From contig NZ_JARXVE010000002.1 in the NCBI RefSeq assembly GCF_029893345.1, forward strand, positions 248,001 through 312,000: a stretch of DNA of 64,000 bases, given 5' to 3'. Within the stretch, counting starts at the first letter, position 1, and each line of letters begins with the position of its first letter. The notes beneath the pieces are model-generated. The model searched no databases. It was not told the origin of the DNA and saw only the letters and a program-made list of their open reading frames with translations. Made by a program: the position numbers and the translations under genes. This document shows, piece after piece, positions 38,215 through 46,926 of this stretch. The stretch comes from Mycolicibacterium frederiksbergense. Lineage in GTDB: Bacteria; Actinomycetota; Actinomycetes; Mycobacteriales; Mycobacteriaceae.

Positions 38215-38351
38215 CGGATCACCTCGAACAGCGATGACAAGACGCCACTCATCCGGCACACCGGGGTACGGACCGGATTGCAGATCACCACATTCATGCG
38301 TCGACGGTAGGCGTCCACGACCCATAATTAGAAATATTCATTTCGTGCATA

Positions 38352-38364
38352 TTAATCGCGTTAA
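38352..38364. promoter_or_regulatory. LysR-type T-N11-A box between pcaD and lysR
   Basis: TTAATCGCGTTAA is a symmetric T-N11-A site in the AT-rich gap between the divergent pcaD and lysR genes. A second AT-rich half (TAATTAGAAATATTCA, 38325-38340) lies beside it. This is the usual layout of a LysR-controlled divergent promoter. Confidence 0.55.
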
Positions 38365-38365
38365 G

Positions 38366-39256
38366 ATGTTAATTGTGGAGCTTCGTCACCTGCGCTACTT
38401 TCGGGCGGTCGCCGAGGAGCTGCACTTCGGTAGGGCCGCAGAACAATTGCGGGTCGCCCAGCCCGCCCTCTCCCAACAGGTTCGACAATTGGAGAAAGAG
38501 GTAGGCGTCGCGTTGCTGAACCGCACGACGCGCCACGTCAGCCTCACCGTGGCGGGGCGCGCGTACCTGGATCGCGTGATCTCGATCCTCGACGCCGTAG
38601 AGCAAGCTGGCGAGCATGCCCGCCGGCTCGCCGACGGCACCGAGGGTCGGCTGGTGATCGGTTGCGTCGGCTCAGCCACTTACTCGCTTCTTCCGTCACT
38701 GGTGCGGGAGTTGCGCCACCGCCAGCCCGGCATCGAGGTCAGCGTACGCGGTGAGATGCTCGCCCCCGCGCAGTTGGCGGCGTTGCGATCCGGCGAGATC
38801 GACCTCGCGCTGCTGCGGCCGCCGATATCGGATCCAGATGTCGTGACCGAGGTCGTACGCCGTGACCGGCTGATCGTTGCGCTGCCCGCGGGGCATTCAC
38901 TGGCCGCACACCGCACGCTCGGCGTGGCCATGTTGCGCGACGAGGACTTCATCTCACACGCCGGCCGGGGGCGTTCGGTCATGGGCAGCCTGCTCTTGGC
39001 CATCTGTGCCGACGCGGGTTTCACCCCCTGCGTGCGTCATGAGGTCGAAGAGACATCCACTCTGCTGACCATGGTGGCAGCAGGCCTGGGCGTGGCGATC
39101 GTGCCGGACCCGACTGCGGCCCTGGACATCGCCGGCGTCTGTTACCGGCCGCTTGATCCTGAGACGCTGGGGATCGATCTCATCGTCGGCCGCGCAACGG
39201 GCGTGTCTTCGCCGCTGCTAGACAACGTGCTGACCGTGCTGCGCGACATCGCCTGA
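38366..39256 (+). CDS. LysR-family regulator of the beta-ketoadipate branch
   Basis: 296 residues from ATG 38366 (GTG 38375 is equally possible). The winged helix is clear (RHLRYFRAVAEELHFGRAAEQLRVAQPALSQQ spans residues ~6-37), followed by a periplasmic-binding-like effector domain (RLVIGCVGSATYSLLPSLVREL). The N-terminal pattern is of the CatR/BenM/PcaQ type that binds muconate or related acids. It is divergent from pcaD-pcaI-pcaJ and 156 bases upstream of iacA, so it could control both sides. Confidence 0.88.
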   Translation: MLIVELRHLRYFRAVAEELHFGRAAEQLRVAQPALSQQVRQLEKEVGVALLNRTTRHVSLTVAGRAYLDRVISILDAVEQAGEHARRLADGTEGRLVIGCVGSATYSLLPSLVRELRHRQPGIEVSVRGEMLAPAQLAALRSGEIDLALLRPPISDPDVVTEVVRRDRLIVALPAGHSLAAHRTLGVAMLRDEDFISHAGRGRSVMGSLLLAICADAGFTPCVRHEVEETSTLLTMVAAGLGVAIVPDPTAALDIAGVCYRPLDPETLGIDLIVGRATGVSSPLLDNVLTVLRDIA

Positions 39257-39320
39257 CAGCCCGGTTCGCCCGACGGGTGAATCCTGCGATGACGATCGGC
39301 CGCTGAGCAATAGGTGATTG

Positions 39321-39354
39321 CTTTACCGCGCTGGAGGTAAGTCCCGATATCGGG
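39321..39354 (+). promoter_or_regulatory. Inverted repeats in the iacA promoter region
   Basis: CTTTACC (39321-39327) pairs with GGTAA (39336-39340) and is followed by the perfect palindrome CCCGATATCGGG (39343-39354), 58 bases before iacA. Read on the other strand the first part starts GGTAAAG, resembling the GTAAAG core between iacH and iacG. Regulator not identified. Confidence 0.35.
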
Positions 39355-39412
39355 GGGCGCGCCACCGCCCTAGTGTTCAGTTCGATCATTTCAAAGGTGA
39401 ACGGAGACAGCG

Positions 39413-40585
39413 ATGCTGATCGAGAGCACAGCCCGGCGGGTGGCGGCTGAACCGGCCGGTCCGGCCCGTGAGCGAGCCTTCGATGAGGCATTGGCAGTGC
39501 TGCGCGACCGTCGCGACGAATTCAACGCACAATACTATGTCCCGGCCGACTACGTGGAACTGCTGAAGAAGGCCGGTATGTACCGTGCCTCCACTCCTGC
39601 GCTGTTCGGCGGAGAACCGTTGCCGCCGACGGTCTTCATGAATATGGTCGAGCGGATCTCCGCCGTCGACCCTGCGACCGGTTGGGTCGCAAGCTTCGGC
39701 TCCTCTCTGGTCTACTTCGCCGCGCTCCCGGTCGAGTCGCAACGCGAGATCTACGCTGCGGGACCCGATATCGCATACGCCGGCGGTCTGTTTCCGATGC
39801 AGGAGGCCGAGAAGGTCGATGGCGGCTACCTCTGCAGCGGCACTTGGCAGTTCGCCAGCGGATGCCGGGGCGCTGACATTCTCGGTATCGGGCTTGTGGG
39901 CGGACCTGAGACGCAGGGCAGGCCGCTGACCGCGCTCGTATCACCCGCCGATGTCGAGATCGTCGAGAACTGGGACGTGGCCGGAATGAGGGCGACCGGA
40001 TCGCATGCGATTCGTGCTGAGAAGCTCTTCGTGCCCGAGGAGTTGACCTTCGTGCGCGGTGGTGTCCCGATGGTGGACGAACCGTTGACCCGATACCCGG
40101 CTCTTCCCTATGCGGCGCAGGTGCTCGCGGTCGTCACGTTGGGTGCCGCCCGGGGCGCCCTGGATTTCTCGCTGGAGGTGGGCGCGGCGCGTTCATCGAT
40201 CACCGGCGGTGCGGCCAAGGGAAACCGGCCGACCTATAAGACCGGTCTGGCTCGCGCCGAGGCCGAGCTGCGCTCTGCTCGCGCTTTCTTCTACGAGACC
40301 ACCGACGCCGTGTGGGACAAAGCCGTTCGAGGTGAAGACATCACCGACACTGACAAGGCGGCCTTGCGGCTGGGAGCTACGCACGCGGCGCACGTCGGCC
40401 GCTCAGTGGTTCTACAGGCGTTCGATCTCGCCGGTACCGGCGCGATCTACGACACCCACCCGTTGCAGCGATACCTGCGCGACGCCCTCGTGCCGGCTCA
40501 ACACGCGATGTTGCAGACCAACACCTACGAGGCCGCAGGGGCGATCATGCTCGGCTTGGACGCCGGCATCCCCAGCTTCCCGTAA
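39413..40585 (+). CDS. iacA: IacA: acyl-CoA dehydrogenase-fold flavin monooxygenase, first step of IAA degradation
   Basis: 390 residues of the acyl-CoA dehydrogenase fold, the group-D flavin monooxygenase branch that uses reduced FMN/FAD. Features: ISAVDPATGWVASF near 80, GTWQFASGCRGAD near 145, WDVAGMRATGSH near 190 and a helical C-terminus. In iac clusters IacA hydroxylates IAA at C2 using flavin reduced by IacG. ATG 39413 follows AAGGTGA. First gene of iacA-B-C-D-E-F on the plus strand. Family membership is certain; the IAA substrate is inferred from the complete gene set. Confidence 0.87.
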   Translation: MLIESTARRVAAEPAGPARERAFDEALAVLRDRRDEFNAQYYVPADYVELLKKAGMYRASTPALFGGEPLPPTVFMNMVERISAVDPATGWVASFGSSLVYFAALPVESQREIYAAGPDIAYAGGLFPMQEAEKVDGGYLCSGTWQFASGCRGADILGIGLVGGPETQGRPLTALVSPADVEIVENWDVAGMRATGSHAIRAEKLFVPEELTFVRGGVPMVDEPLTRYPALPYAAQVLAVVTLGAARGALDFSLEVGAARSSITGGAAKGNRPTYKTGLARAEAELRSARAFFYETTDAVWDKAVRGEDITDTDKAALRLGATHAAHVGRSVVLQAFDLAGTGAIYDTHPLQRYLRDALVPAQHAMLQTNTYEAAGAIMLGLDAGIPSFP

Positions 40586-40631
40586 CCAGGGTCCTCGAAT
40601 CAGCCCGATCTGACCATCAAAGGAGACACTG

Positions 40632-40994
40632 TTGAGCACCGAACCGCTTCGCACGCTGTTCTGTATCGGCAACAACCAGAACTTTTTCGATCTGCCGAAG
40701 GCCGAGATCGGCCCCGTGTGGGTCGGGATCTCCACGATGCTGTCAACGCTGAAGAATATGGACGGCGTCGATATCATCGGCACCTTCGACGACGACTCGC
40801 ACATGGTCGGACCTTCCGACGGCTGGCCGTGGACCTGTTACGTCCTGGCCGACGTCCGCGATCAGCCGACCGTGAAGGCGGCCTGCAACCTTTTGCGCAC
40901 CACCATGATCGGTGAATACGCCCTGTGGAAGTACTTCAAGATCGAGGCCCGGATGGGCCGTGAGCTGACCATTCGAGACGACGTCGAGATCTGA
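40632..40994 (+). CDS. iacB: IacB: small protein of the IAA pathway
   Basis: 120 residues with start TTG at 40632, chosen because AGGAGA stands 6 bases upstream and no ATG fits. Sequence features: LFCIGNNQNFFDLP, an aromatic GPSDGWPWTCYVLADV and KYFKIEARMGRE; probably a dimeric ferredoxin-like alpha/beta fold. A small protein of this kind lies between iacA and iacC in proteobacterial iac operons; its role there is unclear. Position and size support the name; homology should be checked. Confidence 0.7.
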   Translation: MSTEPLRTLFCIGNNQNFFDLPKAEIGPVWVGISTMLSTLKNMDGVDIIGTFDDDSHMVGPSDGWPWTCYVLADVRDQPTVKAACNLLRTTMIGEYALWKYFKIEARMGRELTIRDDVEI

Positions 40995-41004
40995 GGCACG
41001 GAAC

Positions 41005-42273
41005 GTGACCACCATTGAGAAGCCTTCCTCCGAGCTGGCCGCCACCGACCGCGTAGCCGGTCAGCTGTACACCGACCCCGAGATCTTCGCCGAGGAGATG
41101 AAGAAGATCTTCTATCGCACCTGGGTGTGGGTTGCCCACGAGAGCGAGATCCCGCAGGCGGGGTCATTCAAGACCACACAGGTGGGTGATCAACCGGTCA
41201 TCGTCACCCGAGATCGCAAGGGCAACTTCAACACGCTGCTCAACCGCTGCCGGCATCGCGGCGCCACCGTGTGCGACCAGCGCAGCGGAAAGGCCAACGG
41301 ATTCACCTGCCCGTACCACAACTGGTCCTATGCGCTGGATGGCCGGTTGCGTGGAATCCCTTACCCGGACGGCTATGAAGGTGTCGTCGACAAGGCGGAC
41401 TACCCGCTGCAGACGCTGCGCACCGAGAGCTACCTCGGCATGATCTTCGCGACGTTCAACGGGGACGCCGTACCGCTCGAGGATCACCTAGGTGACGCGA
41501 AGATATGGATGGACCGGTTCTTCAAGCAGAGCAACGGTTTCCCGACCAAGGTTCTCGGCATGCACAAGTTCCGTTTCCGCGGCAACTGGAAGATCCAGTT
41601 GGAGAACACGACCGACGGCTACCACTTCCCGATGGTGCACAAGTCGTGGATGGCATCGGTGGACTCCGAAACCGCGAACATGATGTCGTTCATGGACGAT
41701 CCCAACGCCGTGACGCACGCGCTCGGCAATGGCCACAGCGTGGCCATCATGGCAGCGGCCCACGCCGACCTCGACGTCGACGACGGTGAAGAGGAGATCC
41801 AGCCCCGCTTTCAGCATCTGGTCGATGAACTGGCCGCAGCGGGGGAGACCCCGGAGCGGATCCGCCGCTACATGCGCTCGATGCACGGGTGCGGATTCAA
41901 CCTCAACATGTTTCCCAATATCGCGATGTCGTCGTCGTTCTTCCGGGTGCTGATCCCGATCAGCGTCAACGAGACCGAGGTCTGGCACATGGCCATCGGC
42001 ATGGACGGTGGACCGGAGAACATCAACCGCGAACGGTTGCGCATCCACGAGCATTTCCAGGGACCGTTCGGCTTCGGCAGCCCTGACGATGCCGAAGGGT
42101 GGGACCGCGTTCAGATCGGCGCCGGCGGCAACCCGGCGATGCCGATCCTTGTCAACCGCGGCGAAAACCGCGAGCGGCTCACCCCTGAGGGCTGGCCCAC
42201 CTCACACGTCACCGATGAGACCGGGATGCGTGAGTCCTATGCAATGTGGAAGAGGATGATGACCGATGAGTGA
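41005..42273 (+). CDS. iacC: IacC: Rieske non-heme iron oxygenase, large subunit
   Basis: 422 residues. The Rieske [2Fe-2S] ligands are Cys82/His84 (CRHRG) and Cys102/His105 (CPYHNW); the mononuclear iron site has His207 and His212 in DGYHFPMVH. This is the alpha subunit of a ring-hydroxylating dioxygenase; in the iac pathway the IacC/IacD/IacF system attacks the oxidised indole product on the way to catechol. GTG start at 41005. It overlaps iacD by 8 bases. The alternative (a benzoate- or anthranilate-type oxygenase) is less likely given the flanking iacA, iacB and iacE. Confidence 0.88.
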   Translation: MTTIEKPSSELAATDRVAGQLYTDPEIFAEEMKKIFYRTWVWVAHESEIPQAGSFKTTQVGDQPVIVTRDRKGNFNTLLNRCRHRGATVCDQRSGKANGFTCPYHNWSYALDGRLRGIPYPDGYEGVVDKADYPLQTLRTESYLGMIFATFNGDAVPLEDHLGDAKIWMDRFFKQSNGFPTKVLGMHKFRFRGNWKIQLENTTDGYHFPMVHKSWMASVDSETANMMSFMDDPNAVTHALGNGHSVAIMAAAHADLDVDDGEEEIQPRFQHLVDELAAAGETPERIRRYMRSMHGCGFNLNMFPNIAMSSSFFRVLIPISVNETEVWHMAIGMDGGPENINRERLRIHEHFQGPFGFGSPDDAEGWDRVQIGAGGNPAMPILVNRGENRERLTPEGWPTSHVTDETGMRESYAMWKRMMTDE

Positions 42274-42763
42274 GGTGCTCGCATTCTCCGATCCCCGGGT
42301 GTTGCGTGCCATCCAGTTGATCTGGAAGGAAGCAGCTCTGCTCGACGCCAAGGATTACCAGGCGTGGGAGCAGATGTATACCGACGACGCGTTGTACGTC
42401 ATCCCGATCGATCCGGACACCGAGGACTTCGCGGCCTCGCTCAACATGGTGTACGACGACAAGCGGATGCGGCGCTTGCGCGTTGAACGGATGCTGCAGG
42501 GCTATTCGCCCTCGGCTGTGGCAGCCGCCCGCACGGTGCGGGTGGTGTCCCGCTTCACCGTCGAGAACGTGGGCGACGAGTCGGTCACGCTGCGCTCGGC
42601 GCAGATCCTCAACGCGTTCAAACGCGACAAGTTCTCCACCATCGGCGCGGAGCTGACGCACGAGATCATCCTCGGCGCAGGCGGTGAGGACAGGATCGCC
42701 CTCAAGGTCGCCCGGCTCATCGACAGCGAGGACGCGGTGAGCGCGTCGGGCTTCCTGCTGTGA
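42266..42763 (+). CDS. iacD: IacD: ring-hydroxylating dioxygenase small subunit
   Basis: 165 residues, beta subunit of the SnoaL/NTF2-like fold. Typical pieces: EAALLDAKDYQAWEQMYTDD near residue 20 and the C-terminal IALKVARLIDSEDAV. It stabilises the alpha3beta3 oxygenase. ATG 42266 lies inside the end of iacC (8-base overlap) and the stop overlaps iacE by 4 bases, so iacC, iacD and iacE are translated as a block. Confidence 0.88.
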   Translation: MSEVLAFSDPRVLRAIQLIWKEAALLDAKDYQAWEQMYTDDALYVIPIDPDTEDFAASLNMVYDDKRMRRLRVERMLQGYSPSAVAAARTVRVVSRFTVENVGDESVTLRSAQILNAFKRDKFSTIGAELTHEIILGAGGEDRIALKVARLIDSEDAVSASGFLL

Positions 42764-43503
42764 GCGGCGGAATCGCCGTCGTCACCGGCGCAGCCGGTGG
42801 GATGGGTGCGTTCATCGCGCGCCGTCTGCACGCCGACGGCCGCCGCGTCCTGCTCACCGATATCGACGCCGACGCCGCCGAGGCGTTGGCGCGGGAGCTC
42901 TCTGCGGACGGGTCGACGGCGAAGGCATCACGCCTGGACGTCTCCAGCCGTGACGACTTCGCCGCGAGTCTCGCTGAATGCCAGAGACATTGGGGGACAC
43001 CGACGATATTGGTGAACAACGCCGCCGTCACTCAGGCGGCCGATCTGATGACGCTCGGCGCCGACGAGTTCAATCGAGTGTTGACCACCAACGTCGACAG
43101 TGCGTTCTTCGGGTGCCAGGTCTTCGGTGCCGCCATGGCCGAGCAGGGCTTCGGGCGCATCGTCAACATGGCATCGCTGGCCGGCCAGAATGGTGGCACG
43201 GCAACGGGCGGCCACTACGCGACGTCCAAGGGCGCGATCCTCACCGTCACGAAGATCTTTGCGCGGGAACTGGCGTCAAAGGGTGTCACCGTCAACGCCA
43301 TCGCACCAGGCCCGCACGACCTTCCGGTGGTCAGGGCCACCGTTCCCGCTGACAAACTCGATGCCGTTGTCGCTGGAATTCCGGTGGGCCGCATGGGAAG
43401 TGCCTCGTTCATAGCCGACATGGTCGCGCTGTTGGCGGCCGACGACGCCTTCTTCGTCACCGGTGCCTGCTGGGACGTCAATGGTGGTCTGTACGTCCGC
43501 TGA
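42760..43503 (+). CDS. iacE: IacE: short-chain dehydrogenase/reductase
   Basis: 247 residues, classical SDR. Cofactor motif VTGAAGGMGAFIARRL, NNAA at about residue 85, catalytic Ser in NMASLAG and YxxxK in GHYATSKGA. GTG start overlaps iacD. In iac clusters IacE acts with IacA in the early conversion of IAA to a dioxindole-type acid. Substrate is inferred from the cluster. Confidence 0.87.
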   Translation: MSGGIAVVTGAAGGMGAFIARRLHADGRRVLLTDIDADAAEALARELSADGSTAKASRLDVSSRDDFAASLAECQRHWGTPTILVNNAAVTQAADLMTLGADEFNRVLTTNVDSAFFGCQVFGAAMAEQGFGRIVNMASLAGQNGGTATGGHYATSKGAILTVTKIFARELASKGVTVNAIAPGPHDLPVVRATVPADKLDAVVAGIPVGRMGSASFIADMVALLAADDAFFVTGACWDVNGGLYVR

Positions 43504-43550
43504 GCTGCCGCTCAACGGTGCAGAACAGAGCTTGGAAAGGAGACAGGGCC

Positions 43551-44501
43551 GTGGCACTCATAGACGTGGTGGTCACCAACATCGTGCAGGAAACCCCAAC
43601 CATCAAGTCCTTCGAGTTGTCTCGGACGGATGGAACTGCCCTGGGCAAGTACCTGCCGGGCGCCCACATCGACGTGGTGGGACCCACGGCCGTGACCCGG
43701 CAGTACTCGCTGTGCAGCCGGCCCGACGCCGAGGCCTCCTTCGTCGTGGCAGTCAAACGCGAGCACAACTCGCGGGGCGGGTCGGCCGCGCTGCATGAAC
43801 TCTCGGTGGGCGACACACTCAAGATCAGCGAGCCGCGCAACCTCCTACACATCGCCGACGGGGCTGCGCACCACGTCCTGGTGGCCGCCGGGATCGGCAT
43901 CACGCCCATGCTGAGCATGGCTCGCTACATGGACGTGCACCGGATCAGCTTCGAACTGCACTACTTCGCGCGCACCGAGGAGGACGCCGCGTTTCTTCCG
44001 CTGCTGCGTGAGCGGTGCCCGGACAAGCTGCACGCCCATGTCGGCGTCGGCCGCGACGATCAGCGAGCGGTGCTCGACGCAGCGCTGGATGGGGCCTCGG
44101 CCGACACCCATGTCTACGTCTGCGGCCCGGACGGCTTCATGGCCAAGGTGGTGGAGATCGCTCAGTGCCACGTGCCGGCGGAAAACGTTCACTTCGAACA
44201 CTTTCACGCCACCGAGCAGCCCGGCGCCGACGCGAATACGGCGTTCGACATCGAACTCGAGGGCCAGACGTATCACGTCCCCGCGGACCGCAGCATCGTC
44301 GAGGTGCTGGAGGAAAACGATTGCGACGTCGACACGTCGTGCCAAGAAGGCATCTGTGGCACCTGCATCATGCAGGTGCTGTCCGGGGTGCCGGAGCATC
44401 GCGACAACGTGCTGACCGCGACTGAACGCGAGTCCGGCGATGTGATGGCGGTGTGCGTGTCGCGGACGCGCGGCGAACGTCTCGTCCTGGACTACTACTG
44501 A
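43551..44501 (+). CDS. iacF: IacF: phthalate-type dioxygenase reductase (FMN/NAD with C-terminal ferredoxin)
   Basis: 316 residues in the order FMN domain (RQYSLCSRPD near 47), NAD domain (AAGIGITPML near 105, YVCGPDGFM near 198) and C-terminal plant-type [2Fe-2S] ferredoxin (CQEGICGTC near 264, with a later Cys in MAVCVS). This is the PDR/VanB layout that supplies electrons to a Rieske oxygenase. The GTG at 43551 is used because AAAGGAGA is 7 bases upstream. Last gene of the iacA-F operon, convergent with the response regulator with only 4 bases between. Confidence 0.9.
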   Translation: MALIDVVVTNIVQETPTIKSFELSRTDGTALGKYLPGAHIDVVGPTAVTRQYSLCSRPDAEASFVVAVKREHNSRGGSAALHELSVGDTLKISEPRNLLHIADGAAHHVLVAAGIGITPMLSMARYMDVHRISFELHYFARTEEDAAFLPLLRERCPDKLHAHVGVGRDDQRAVLDAALDGASADTHVYVCGPDGFMAKVVEIAQCHVPAENVHFEHFHATEQPGADANTAFDIELEGQTYHVPADRSIVEVLEENDCDVDTSCQEGICGTCIMQVLSGVPEHRDNVLTATERESGDVMAVCVSRTRGERLVLDYY

Positions 44502-44505
44502 CCCG

Positions 44506-45144
44506 TCACTGGTCCACGGGCACATCGACGCCGTAGCGCAAGATGTCGCGGACCAGCGTGCTGACACTGTCGGCGTCGGTCTTGCTCTTGATCCGGGTGC
44601 GGTGTACGTCGACCGTCTTGACGCTCATCCCGAGCCGGCGTGCGATGTTCTGGCTGGGAAATCCCTCGACGACGAGCGCGAGGATCTCGCGCTCACGCGG
44701 TGTGAGCGAATCCACCTTGGCCTCAACCGCTTTGCGCGCGTCGGACTGATGGAACCGCGACTTGGCCTCCACAATGCCGGCTTGCACGGCGTCCAGCAAC
44801 CGCTGCGGTTCATAGGGCTTCTCGAGAAAGTCGAGTGCGCCGGCCTGAAGCGTCGACACCGACATGCGGATGTCGCCGTGTGCCGAGACGAAGATGATCG
44901 CGACGTGCGGCGCGAACTCGTTGAGTTTCTCCTGTAGCCGGGTCCCGCTCATCTGCGGCATCCGGACATCGAGGACGATGCACGCGGGATGGGCGCCGTC
45001 GTAGACGGCCAGGAACGCATCGGCACTGTGGCAGATCACCGGCTTGATGCCGATGCTGTCGAGCAGCCAGTCCACCGACTCGCACAGCTCGGGATCGTCG
45101 TCGACGACGTAAACGGTTGCATCGGTGGTGGTCCGCTGCGTCAT
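44506..45144 (-). CDS. FixJ/StyR-type LuxR-family response regulator
   Basis: 212 residues. Receiver domain ~8-125 with acidic pocket DDDP and phosphoacceptor Asp59 (VLDVRMP), Lys in LEKPYEP. Output domain ~145-205 is LuxR/FixJ type (LTPREREILALVVEG, then NIARRLGMSVKTVDVHRTRI). The StyR/TodT branch with FixL-like kinases controls aromatic catabolism in proteobacteria. It overlaps the upstream small gene by 4 bases and is co-transcribed with iacH, so it is embedded in the iac cluster. Its probable kinase is at 33778-35256, 9 kb away. Confidence 0.9.
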   Translation of the reverse strand: MTQRTTTDATVYVVDDDPELCESVDWLLDSIGIKPVICHSADAFLAVYDGAHPACIVLDVRMPQMSGTRLQEKLNEFAPHVAIIFVSAHGDIRMSVSTLQAGALDFLEKPYEPQRLLDAVQAGIVEAKSRFHQSDARKAVEAKVDSLTPREREILALVVEGFPSQNIARRLGMSVKTVDVHRTRIKSKTDADSVSTLVRDILRYGVDVPVDQ

Positions 45145-45467
45145 GGCTCCTCGCTTCTACGTCCAGATCCCTGGTCACCGTGCGGGGCGAACTCGTTCCA
45201 GGCGGCGTCAGCGGTCCAGTAGCTGGCGCCAACGGCGCTGAGGTGATGCTCCCAGGGTGTGACGCGCAGCAACCAGGGTTCTTCCTGGCGTACGGATTCG
45301 TCGGCTGCGTCCGGGCCGTCGGCTTCGACCGTCCAATGGACCCAGTTCACCTCGCGGCCGAGTTCGTCGTGGACGAACAGGTCGACGTGGTGCCAGCCGT
45401 AGTTGAACGTGTCCTCGTAACAGGTGAGGAACATGCGGTAGTGCTTGGTGGGCCGGGGGCTGATCAT
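45141..45467 (-). CDS. Trp/His-rich small protein of unknown function in the iacH operon
   Basis: 108 residues, not recognised. It is unusually aromatic: FNYGWHHVDLF, VNWVHWTVEADG, PWLLRVTPWEHHLS and ASYWTADAAWNEF, with several His. It begins CYEDTFN-rich near residue 16 and ends in a charged tail. ATGA overlaps couple it to iacH upstream and to the response regulator downstream, so it is made in a fixed ratio with them. It could bind an indolic ligand or help signalling; that is speculation from composition and context. Confidence 0.75.
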   Translation of the reverse strand: MISPRPTKHYRMFLTCYEDTFNYGWHHVDLFVHDELGREVNWVHWTVEADGPDAADESVRQEEPWLLRVTPWEHHLSAVGASYWTADAAWNEFAPHGDQGSGRRSEEP

Positions 45468-46780
45468 GGCACCAACTCATGCGCGGTGACCGACACCGGA
45501 CTGCATTGGCGCAGTAGAGCTTCCAGCCGTATACCGAGATCGAGCATCTGCTCCTCCCGGCCCGGGAGACCGATGATCTGCAATCCGAGTGGCAGTCCGG
45601 CGGTGGTCACCGCTCCAGGCACGACCACGACCGGCAGCCCGAGCAACTGCCACGGGCGGCTGAGGATCGGCGAGCCGGTAGCCGAAAGGCCGGCGGGAGC
45701 GGGACCGAGCGCAGCGGGTCCGATGATCACGCCGTTTTCGGCCAGGAGGGCGGCGAGCAGATCACGGGACCGATCCCGGCGTACCAGTGCAGTGCGGCAA
45801 TCTGATTCGCCGATCTGCGCGCCCTGCTCGAGAAGCTGGCGCAACGGGGCGCTGAGCAGATCTCCGGCATACTGCAGTTCCCGCGCGCGCGTGTGTGCGG
45901 CTTCGCGGGCCATCACGGTGACGTGATCAGTGGCCAGGGTGTCGACCTGGTCGTCCCAGTCGAGTCGGCGGCACTCGATGCCCAGCTGGTTCACCAGCGC
46001 AGGAAGCTGCTGCAGCAGTTGCCGCATAGGGGCTGCGAGATCGTCGAGTTCGCTTCCGTGCCAGATGAATACGGCGCTCGTTCCGGTTGGCTGGGCGGTG
46101 TCGCCGGTGGCCCCGGTGAAGGCGCGGTACACCAGTTGCATGTCGCCGACCGTCCGGGTCAGCAGGCCCAGGGAGTCGAGCGACTCACTGAGCCCGACGA
46201 TGCCGGCAGTACTGGTGGCGCCGTGGGCCAGCACCATTCCCGCTGCTCCGCAGAACGAGGCGGGCCTGGTCAGGGAACCGGCGGTCTGGGTGCCCAGGGC
46301 CAGCGGGATGACACCGCCTCCGACAGCCGCGGCAGACCCACTTGATGACCCGCCCGGGGTGTGCCCGAGCTCATGCGGGTTGCGGGTGGGGCCCGGCGCA
46401 AAGTAGCCGAATTCGGTCGTCACGGTCTTGCCTTGGATGACGGCGCCCAGCGCACGCAGGCGTGCTACGCAGTCGGCATCGGCGTCAGCCGGTTCGGCGG
46501 GTGTCACCGATGATCCGGCGCGGGTCGGTAATCCGGCCACATGGATCAGATCCTTGACACCGACCGACACGCCGCTCAGTGCCCTAGGGGTGTCGTAGCG
46601 GTCGACGGCGGCGGCCTGTGCCTCCAAGTCATCGCTCAGCGCCACCCAGGCTCTCAGATCGCGTTCGCATTGGCGGATGCGATCTCTCGTCTGCCGGGCC
46701 AATGCGAGCGCGGCCCCGGTCTGGCTGACTGCGGCGGTGATCTGGCTGGCGATGGGCTGATCCCACAGGTCCGCGTTCAC
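45464..46780 (-). CDS. iacH: IacH: amidase-signature family enzyme
   Basis: 438 residues. Amidase signature is clear: catalytic Lys in GVKDLIHVAG near residue 75, GGSSSGSAAAVGGG near 155 and TQTAGSLTRPASFCG holding the nucleophile Ser. The family hydrolyses amides. An amidase is a standard member of iac clusters; its exact step, or whether it frees IAA from amide conjugates, is not settled to my knowledge. GTG start with AAGGAG at 7 bases. Divergent from iacG across 146 bases. Confidence 0.85.
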   Translation of the reverse strand: MNADLWDQPIASQITAAVSQTGAALALARQTRDRIRQCERDLRAWVALSDDLEAQAAAVDRYDTPRALSGVSVGVKDLIHVAGLPTRAGSSVTPAEPADADADCVARLRALGAVIQGKTVTTEFGYFAPGPTRNPHELGHTPGGSSSGSAAAVGGGVIPLALGTQTAGSLTRPASFCGAAGMVLAHGATSTAGIVGLSESLDSLGLLTRTVGDMQLVYRAFTGATGDTAQPTGTSAVFIWHGSELDDLAAPMRQLLQQLPALVNQLGIECRRLDWDDQVDTLATDHVTVMAREAAHTRARELQYAGDLLSAPLRQLLEQGAQIGESDCRTALVRRDRSRDLLAALLAENGVIIGPAALGPAPAGLSATGSPILSRPWQLLGLPVVVVPGAVTTAGLPLGLQIIGLPGREEQMLDLGIRLEALLRQCSPVSVTAHELVP

Positions 46781-46837
46781 CTGTTAACTCCTTCGGTCTG
46801 ACCAGCCCAGTCTGACGGCCCGAGGGAGTTTGCGACA

Positions 46838-46864
46838 GTAAAGATTTCCCTGCTACCGGCGTAG
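46838..46864. promoter_or_regulatory. Shared control element between divergent iacH and iacG
   Basis: GTAAAGATTTCC (46838-46849) matches ATAAAGGTTTCC at the amine oxidase and catB promoters in 10 of 12 positions. CTAC-CGGC-GTAG (46853-46864) follows at once and has the same arms as the palindromes at 32359 and 59083. One regulator could serve both divergent transcripts. Confidence 0.5.
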
Positions 46865-46926
46865 GGATCGAGCAAATAGCTTGGCCGGAGCACGACGAAT
46901 CCCTGACAGTGGGCAGGAGACCTCGA

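Noticed and set aside
39343..39354. Palindrome CCCGATATCGGG as a dedicated IacA operator
   Set aside because: Perfect but short and not repeated elsewhere in the locus; kept only as part of a low-confidence control region.
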